DNA of 23,572 nucleotides, taken from assembly GCA_002328825.1 (NCBI GenBank), contig DCWI01000112.1, positions 1 to 23,572 of the forward strand, written 5' to 3'. This DNA is from Nitrospiraceae bacterium UBA2166 (lineage in GTDB: Bacteria > Nitrospirota > Nitrospiria > Nitrospirales > UBA2166). The position numbers were made by a program, and so were the translations under genes. The first letter of the stretch is position 1; every line of letters begins with the position of its first letter. The notes below the pieces were generated by a model that saw only the letters and a list, made by a program, of their open reading frames with translations, was not told the origin of the DNA and searched no databases. Shown here piece by piece: positions 22,898 to 23,572 of this stretch.

Positions 22898-23572
22898 ATG
22901 AAGGCTATATTGTTGAGTGCGGGACAGGGCAAACGATTACTTCCCCTCACGGAACGAGTTCCGAAATGTATGCTTGCTATTCATGGGCGGTCGGTGTTGG
23001 AGTGGCAGATACGAGAGCTTGCTAAATGTGGGATTGATGATGTCACAGTGTTGGTTGGATTTGGCGCGGAACATGTCGAGCAGTTTTTAACAACACAATC
23101 AATTATTCCGAAGATGCGAACGCTTTATAACCCGTTTTTTGGTATCGCGGATAATTTAGTAACTTGTTGGGTTGCGCGAGCAGTAATGGACGAAGACTTT
23201 CTTCTTATAAATGGGGATACGGTATTTGAAGCGCAGGTATTAGGCTGTGTGCTGAATGCGTCAGCTCATCCGGTCATGATGGTGACTGACCAGAAGCCTA
23301 CTTATGATGCTGATGACATGAAGCTAATCGTAAATGAAGAGCAGTTGGTCAACGTTGGCAAGAATCTTTCTTTGGCTCAGGCTAATGGCGAATCAATTGG
23401 GGTGTTGCGGTTTCAGGGAGATGGTCCGGCATTGTTCCAGCAGGCGATGGAGCGTTCGATGCGGACACCGCAGGCTCTTAAACAGTGGTATTTATCGGTG
23501 ATTGATGATATGGCGCAAGCTGGCTTTGTTTGGACGTGTTCTATTCGTGGTCTTCAGTGGGCAGAGATTGAT
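22898..23572 (+). CDS. Sugar- or choline-phosphate nucleotidyltransferase (partial, runs off the window)
   Basis: A frame with ATG at 22898 stays open to the window edge, giving 225 residues without a stop. The N-terminus MKAILLSAGQGKRLLPLT, then VPKCMLAIHG, is the nucleotide-binding signature of the NTP_transferase family, in which GxGxRL and a downstream PK motif bind the nucleotide. NPFFGIADNLVTCW at 79-92 and the metal-binding-type LINGDTVFE with Asp107 resemble LicC-like phosphocholine cytidylyltransferases and related inositol-phosphate or sugar-phosphate nucleotidyltransferases. The substrate cannot be told without the missing C-terminus. A GGAG-like ribosome site lies upstream of the ATG. 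Function would be activation of a small phosphorylated headgroup or sugar for lipid or polysaccharide synthesis. Confidence 0.85.
   Translation, partial: MKAILLSAGQGKRLLPLTERVPKCMLAIHGRSVLEWQIRELAKCGIDDVTVLVGFGAEHVEQFLTTQSIIPKMRTLYNPFFGIADNLVTCWVARAVMDEDFLLINGDTVFEAQVLGCVLNASAHPVMMVTDQKPTYDADDMKLIVNEEQLVNVGKNLSLAQANGESIGVLRFQGDGPALFQQAMERSMRTPQALKQWYLSVIDDMAQAGFVWTCSIRGLQWAEID

Overview
The window looks like a gene-dense chromosomal segment from a Gram-negative (diderm) bacterium of moderate GC content, roughly mid-40s percent by eye. The diderm call rests on an exported MlaC/HpnM-type lipid carrier encoded next to a 12-helix RND (MMPL) transporter. The non-mevalonate isoprenoid enzymes IspG and DXS, a full-length SMC, YggT-DivIVA-YggU, a Crp/Fnr regulator and Pst-type phosphate uptake would fit a deltaproteobacterial, Nitrospirota or Nitrospinota-like lineage. 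That placement is a low-confidence inference. No insertion sequence, prophage gene or CRISPR array was seen.

Layout. (1) Positions 1-2518, plus strand: YggT-like membrane protein, DivIVA-domain protein, YggU/DUF167 protein and a serine beta-lactamase-like hydrolase. (2) Positions 2490-15837, minus strand: in transcription order smc, a Crp/Fnr-family regulator, an HpnN-like RND transporter, an MlaC/HpnM-like carrier, dxs, ispG and a DHH/DHHA1 phosphoesterase. The phosphoesterase meets the serine hydrolase tail to tail with a 29-base overlap. Two long gaps lie here: 368 bases between smc and the regulator, with a promoter-like sequence and possible RNA structure, and 918 bases between dxs and the MlaC-like gene, with no convincing gene. 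(3) Positions 15838-16159: the divergent smc/arsM intergenic region, with several inverted repeats. (4) Positions 16160-21069, plus strand: a compact six-gene cluster arsM-arsR-pstS-pstC-pstA-pstB. (5) Positions 21138-21295: adjacent tRNA-Arg(CCG) and tRNA-Lys(CTT). (6) Positions 21395-23572: a small two-helix membrane protein, aroC, and a nucleotidyltransferase gene cut by the window edge.

How the genes work together. The most notable unit is arsM-arsR-pstSCAB. ArsM methylates arsenite, ArsR is the likely arsenic-responsive repressor, and PstSCAB is a complete high-affinity oxyanion (phosphate) ABC importer. Arsenate enters cells through phosphate transporters, so joint control of importer and detoxifying enzyme would link phosphate acquisition to arsenic handling. 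No arsenate reductase, arsenite efflux pump, phoU or phoBR is in the window. The second theme is isoprenoid and lipid biology: ispG and dxs feed isoprenoid precursors, and the MlaC/HpnM-RND pair resembles the carrier-exporter pair linked to hopanoid or other lipid transport to the outer membrane. No hopanoid cyclase gene is present to confirm this.
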